A model generated the notes under the pieces. It was not told where the DNA came from. It worked only from the letters and a program-made list of their open reading frames with translations, and searched no databases. Shown piece by piece: positions 5,514-7,962 of a stretch of DNA of 7,962 nucleotides. Numbering within the stretch: position 1 is the stretch's first letter; each line of letters begins with the position of its first letter. This stretch comes from W0P28-013 sp963593685 (GTDB lineage Bacteria; Bacteroidota; Bacteroidia; Bacteroidales; Paludibacteraceae): NCBI GenBank assembly GCA_963593685.1, contig CAVBBP010000076.1, forward strand, positions 1 to 7,962, in the 5' to 3' direction. The position numbers were made by a program, and so were the translations under genes.

Positions 5514-7462
5514 ATTTGTTCGAGCAGCAGTTCGTCGGAGCGGCTTTTCCATGGGCGTTTGCCGAGTACTTTTTCTACATCTTCGGTGAAGAGTACTTCG
5601 CGTTCGAGCAGAATTTGCGCCAGTTGGTTGTGTCCTTCTTTGTGTTCGAGCAGCAGTTTTTTTGCGCGCTCGTACTGTTCGGCAATGATTTTTTTCGCTT
5701 CGGTATCGATGGTCTCGGCCGTTTTTTCGCTGTAAGGCTTGGTAAATCCGTAGTCGGCTTGCCCTGTCGAATCGTAGTAACTCACATTGGGCAGTTTGCT
5801 GCTCATGCCGAAATAAGCCACCATAGCGTAGGCTTTTTTTGTGGCGCGTTCAAGGTCGTTGATAGCACCTGTGTCGAGCGTGTCGAAGAAAATCTCTTCG
5901 GCAGCACGCCCGCCAAGCAGCGAGCAGATGTCGTCCAAAATGTGTTCGGCCGAGGTGAGTTGCCGCTCTTCGGGCAGGTACCACGCTGCACCCAACGCCT
6001 CGCCGCGCGGCACAATGGTAACTTTCACCAGCGGATTGCCATAGCGCAAGAGCCAACTGATGGTGGCGTGTCCCGCTTCGTGGTAGGCGATGTTGCGCTT
6101 CTCTTCGAGGGTCAGAATTTTGCTCTTTTTCTCGAGTCCGCCCACAATGCGATCGACCGCATCGAGGAAATCCTGCTTGCCAACTCTCTTTTTGTCGTGT
6201 CGGGCGGCAATCAGTGCGGCTTCGTTGCACACATTGGCGATGTCGGCACCCGAAAATCCCGGCGTTTGCTTCGCCAAAAAGTCGATGTCGATAGTATCGT
6301 CCAGTTTCAGTGGGCGCAGATGCACCTCGAATATCGCTTTGCGCTCGTTCACATCGGGCAGTTCCACATGTATTTGGCGGTCGAACCGGCCAGCGCGGAG
6401 CAGTGCTTTGTCGAGAATGTCGGCGCGGTTGGTGGCTGCCAGCACTATCACGCCGCTGTTGGTGCCAAATCCGTCCATCTCGGTGAGCAGTTGGTTGAGT
6501 GTGCTTTCACGCTCGTCGTTGCCGCCCAAGCGTGCGTTGTTGGCGCGCGCCCGCCCCACAGCGTCAATCTCGTCGATAAAGACAATGCAAGGGGCTTTCT
6601 CTTTGGCTTGACGAAAAAGGTCGCGCACGCGGCTTGCGCCCACGCCCACGAACATCTCCACAAAATCGCTGCCCGACATGGTGAAAAACGGCACATCGGC
6701 TTCGCCCGCCACGGCCTTGGCCAGCAGCGTTTTGCCCGTTCCCGGAGGGCCAACAAGCAGCGCACCTTTGGGAATTTTACCGCCCAAATTGGTATATTTT
6801 TTCGGATTTTTCAGAAACGAAACAATCTCTTCCACCTCCTGTTTCGCCCCTTCGAGCCCAGCCACATCTTTGAAAGTTACTTTTGTCTTGCTTTTGTCGT
6901 CTTTGTCGAACAGTTGCGCTTTCGATTTGCCTACGCTGAATATGCCGCCTGCGCCACCAGCCATGCGGCGGTTCAGGAAGACGAAAAAGAGAATCAGCAG
7001 CAGAAATGGCAGCACCGAATAGAGAAAAACCTCCACATAGTCGCGGCTCTCCTCGTACGACACTTTGCCCGTGAACGCCTGCTCTTTTTGCAGTTCCGAC
7101 ACCAGTTTCGACACCTCGTCGATAGAGCCGAATGTGGTGCTGATGTGCAGTGCGTCGGTGGCATTTTCGGCTTTTTGTCCGAACTGCTCGGCGCAGCGTG
7201 GGTCGATTTCGGCCTCGATGGTCTTTTTGTTGCTACTGATAACCATCGTTTTGACGCAGCCGTTGCGCAGCCCCGCCTCAAATTCGGAGTAGGGCACTTT
7301 GCGCGACACCGTGTTGCCGTCGGAGAGCCACATCACGATGAAAAAGATGCCGATAGCAAAGTAGATCCAATAGAAATTGAACCGTGGTTTGAACTGCTTC
7401 GGCTTGTTCGATGGTTGCTGTTGTTGCTGTTGTGGGTTGTTGTCCATAGTGTTTCGTCGCAT
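5504..7462 (-). CDS. ftsH: ATP-dependent zinc metalloprotease FtsH
   Basis: This is the membrane-anchored AAA+ protease that degrades misassembled membrane proteins and short-lived regulators. The 652 residues are laid out as expected: a Gln-rich tail (six Gln at 11-16), membrane segment 1 (about 29-46), a periplasmic domain, membrane segment 2 (about 147-163), then the AAA module with Walker A GPPGTGKT (238-245), pore motif FVG (271-273), Walker B IVFIDEID (293-300), and the second region of homology with the RAGRFDR arginine fingers (356-362). The peptidase follows, with HEAGH zinc ligands His461 and His465 and catalytic Glu462, and Asp536 (GAINDLERAT) as the third zinc ligand. All key residues are intact. 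The ATG at 7462 follows directly on the rsfS stop (TAA-ATG); an ATG at 7447 (codon 6) is an equally credible start. It is co-transcribed with rsfS. The last residues are encoded by a repeat array. Confidence 0.97.
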   Translation of the reverse strand: MRRNTMDNNPQQQQQQPSNKPKQFKPRFNFYWIYFAIGIFFIVMWLSDGNTVSRKVPYSEFEAGLRNGCVKTMVISSNKKTIEAEIDPRCAEQFGQKAENATDALHISTTFGSIDEVSKLVSELQKEQAFTGKVSYEESRDYVEVFLYSVLPFLLLILFFVFLNRRMAGGAGGIFSVGKSKAQLFDKDDKSKTKVTFKDVAGLEGAKQEVEEIVSFLKNPKKYTNLGGKIPKGALLVGPPGTGKTLLAKAVAGEADVPFFTMSGSDFVEMFVGVGASRVRDLFRQAKEKAPCIVFIDEIDAVGRARANNARLGGNDERESTLNQLLTEMDGFGTNSGVIVLAATNRADILDKALLRAGRFDRQIHVELPDVNERKAIFEVHLRPLKLDDTIDIDFLAKQTPGFSGADIANVCNEAALIAARHDKKRVGKQDFLDAVDRIVGGLEKKSKILTLEEKRNIAYHEAGHATISWLLRYGNPLVKVTIVPRGEALGAAWYLPEERQLTSAEHILDDICSLLGGRAAEEIFFDTLDTGAINDLERATKKAYAMVAYFGMSSKLPNVSYYDSTGQADYGFTKPYSEKTAETIDTEAKKIIAEQYERAKKLLLEHKEGHNQLAQILLEREVLFTEDVEKVLGKRPWKSRSDELLLEQIDN

Positions 7463-7822
7463 TTAGTCGATGTCGGCGTATTCCTTGATATCGGCGTCGG
7501 CCCACAGGTGTTCGATGTCGTAGAAGGCGCGTGCTTCGCGTTGGAACAGATGCACGATAACGCTGCCGTAGTCGAGCGCAATCCATTCGGCATTTTCAAA
7601 TCCATCGGCGGCAAAAGGTTTTTCGCCCGTATGCTCGCGCACATACTCTTTCAGGTTGTAGCCAATAGCCGACACATGCGTGTTCGAATCGCCCTCGCAG
7701 ATGACAAAATACTGGCACGGCGCGTCCAGTTTTGTCATATCGACCGTAACGATGCGTTTGGCTTTTTTCTCTTGCATGCCCGCTACGATGGCATCAATCA
7801 GTTTTTTCTCCTCTCTTTTCAT
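7463..7822 (-). CDS. rsfS: Ribosomal silencing factor RsfS (Iojap family)
   Basis: It binds large-subunit protein uL14 and blocks subunit joining, lowering translation in starvation or stationary phase. The 119-residue product shows the family core: DMTKLDAPCQYFVICEGDSN, an HV-containing helix, then the C-terminal hallmark WIALDYGSVIVHLFQ, REARAFYDIEHLW. Length is normal for the family. I chose the ATG at 7822 rather than the upstream in-frame TTG at 7846: the TTG lies inside the -7 promoter element, so the likely transcript starts downstream of it, and MKREEKKLIDAIV is a normal N-terminus for RsfS. The reading frame ends in TAA immediately before the ftsH ATG, so the pair forms one operon linking ribosome silencing with membrane proteolysis, a common arrangement in Bacteroidota. 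Confidence 0.95.
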   Translation of the reverse strand: MKREEKKLIDAIVAGMQEKKAKRIVTVDMTKLDAPCQYFVICEGDSNTHVSAIGYNLKEYVREHTGEKPFAADGFENAEWIALDYGSVIVHLFQREARAFYDIEHLWADADIKEYADID

Positions 7823-7843
7823 GCAGGGGGTGTTTTTAACTGA

Positions 7844-7875
7844 CAAAGGTACAAATTTTATACCAAACCAGCAAA
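7844..7875 (-). promoter_or_regulatory. Bacteroidota-type promoter of the rsfS-ftsH operon
   Basis: Read on the minus strand, TTTG (7872-7875) is followed after exactly 20 bases by TACCTTTG (7844-7851), a full match to the -33 TTTG and -7 TAnnTTTG elements described for the major sigma factor of Bacteroides. The start of transcription is expected about 7 bases further on, near 7837, giving a 5' leader of roughly 15 bases before the ATG at 7822. A second TTTG is 12 bases from the -7 element and badly spaced. Confidence 0.72.
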
Positions 7876-7891
7876 TGGCAGTTTTTTTTAG

Positions 7892-7909
7892 ATTTCAAAT
7901 TTCAGAATT
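7892..7909 (+). repeat. 18-base dispersed repeat upstream of rsfS
   Basis: ATTTCAAATTTCAGAATT is identical to 1816-1833. A related TAGATTTCA start is shared between 7889-7897 and 5331-5339. It lies 17 bases beyond the -33 element of the rsfS promoter. Apart from this AT-rich word I see nothing identifiable in 7876-7962. Confidence 0.7.
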
Positions 7910-7962
7910 CAAATTTATAGATTTTTTCTCCGCTCGGCATTGCTCAAACGAGTTTGGCACTG

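Noticed and set aside
5516..7843. A 775-codon plus-strand open frame opposite ftsH and rsfS
   Set aside because: It is exactly antisense to two intact, well-recognised genes. Its predicted product is rich in Phe, His, Cys and Arg with no domain, as expected from reading biased codons backwards. The length alone is not evidence.
7915..7962. Tail end of a minus-strand gene entering from the right edge
   Set aside because: One frame is open for about 15 codons before a TAA, too short to separate from chance, and the residues are not recognisable.

Overview
The window looks like chromosomal DNA from a member of the Bacteroidota, most likely Bacteroidales. Three things point there. RsfS, FtsH and CdsA lie in the order rsfS-ftsH-cdsA on one strand, and their sequences have a Bacteroidales character. 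The only clear promoter has the Bacteroidota form (TTTG, 20 bases, TAnnTTTG). Start codons have no strong Shine-Dalgarno sequences in front of them, and GTG or TTG starts are used several times. The core genes are mid-GC and the gaps between them are AT-rich and full of repeats.

Layout: 65-1685 (+) holds a small lipoprotein of unknown function overlapping a PlsC-type acyltransferase gene. 1686-1986 is a roughly 300-base gap built almost entirely of short tandem and dispersed repeats. 1987-2949 (+) encodes a polytopic membrane protein of the lysylphosphatidylglycerol-synthase transmembrane family. It converges on, and overlaps by 55 bases, a minus-strand cluster read from 5327 down to 2895: cdsA, a phosphatidylserine decarboxylase gene and a CPBP-family membrane protease gene, with gaps of only 6 and 12 bases. 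A second repeat-filled gap, 5328-5503, separates this from the minus-strand pair rsfS-ftsH (7822 down to 5504). That pair abuts directly and is led by the promoter at 7844-7875.

How the genes work together: most of the window serves the cell envelope. CdsA makes CDP-diacylglycerol from phosphatidate, the decarboxylase makes phosphatidylethanolamine from phosphatidylserine, and the acyltransferase probably acts on a lysophospholipid or related acceptor. The LPG-synthase-like protein and CPBP protease are membrane proteins whose substrates cannot be read from sequence. FtsH is the membrane-anchored quality-control protease. RsfS silences ribosomes by binding the large subunit. No phosphatidylserine synthase gene is present in the window.

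I see no mobile element, CRISPR array, RNA gene, defence system or phage gene. The genes are ordinary. The most interesting content is non-coding: two gaps assembled from the same family of 7-, 8- and 14-base repeat units, including a 69-base element present twice in opposite orientation (62 of 69 positions identical). Each copy sits just upstream of a start codon and in the same orientation relative to that gene.
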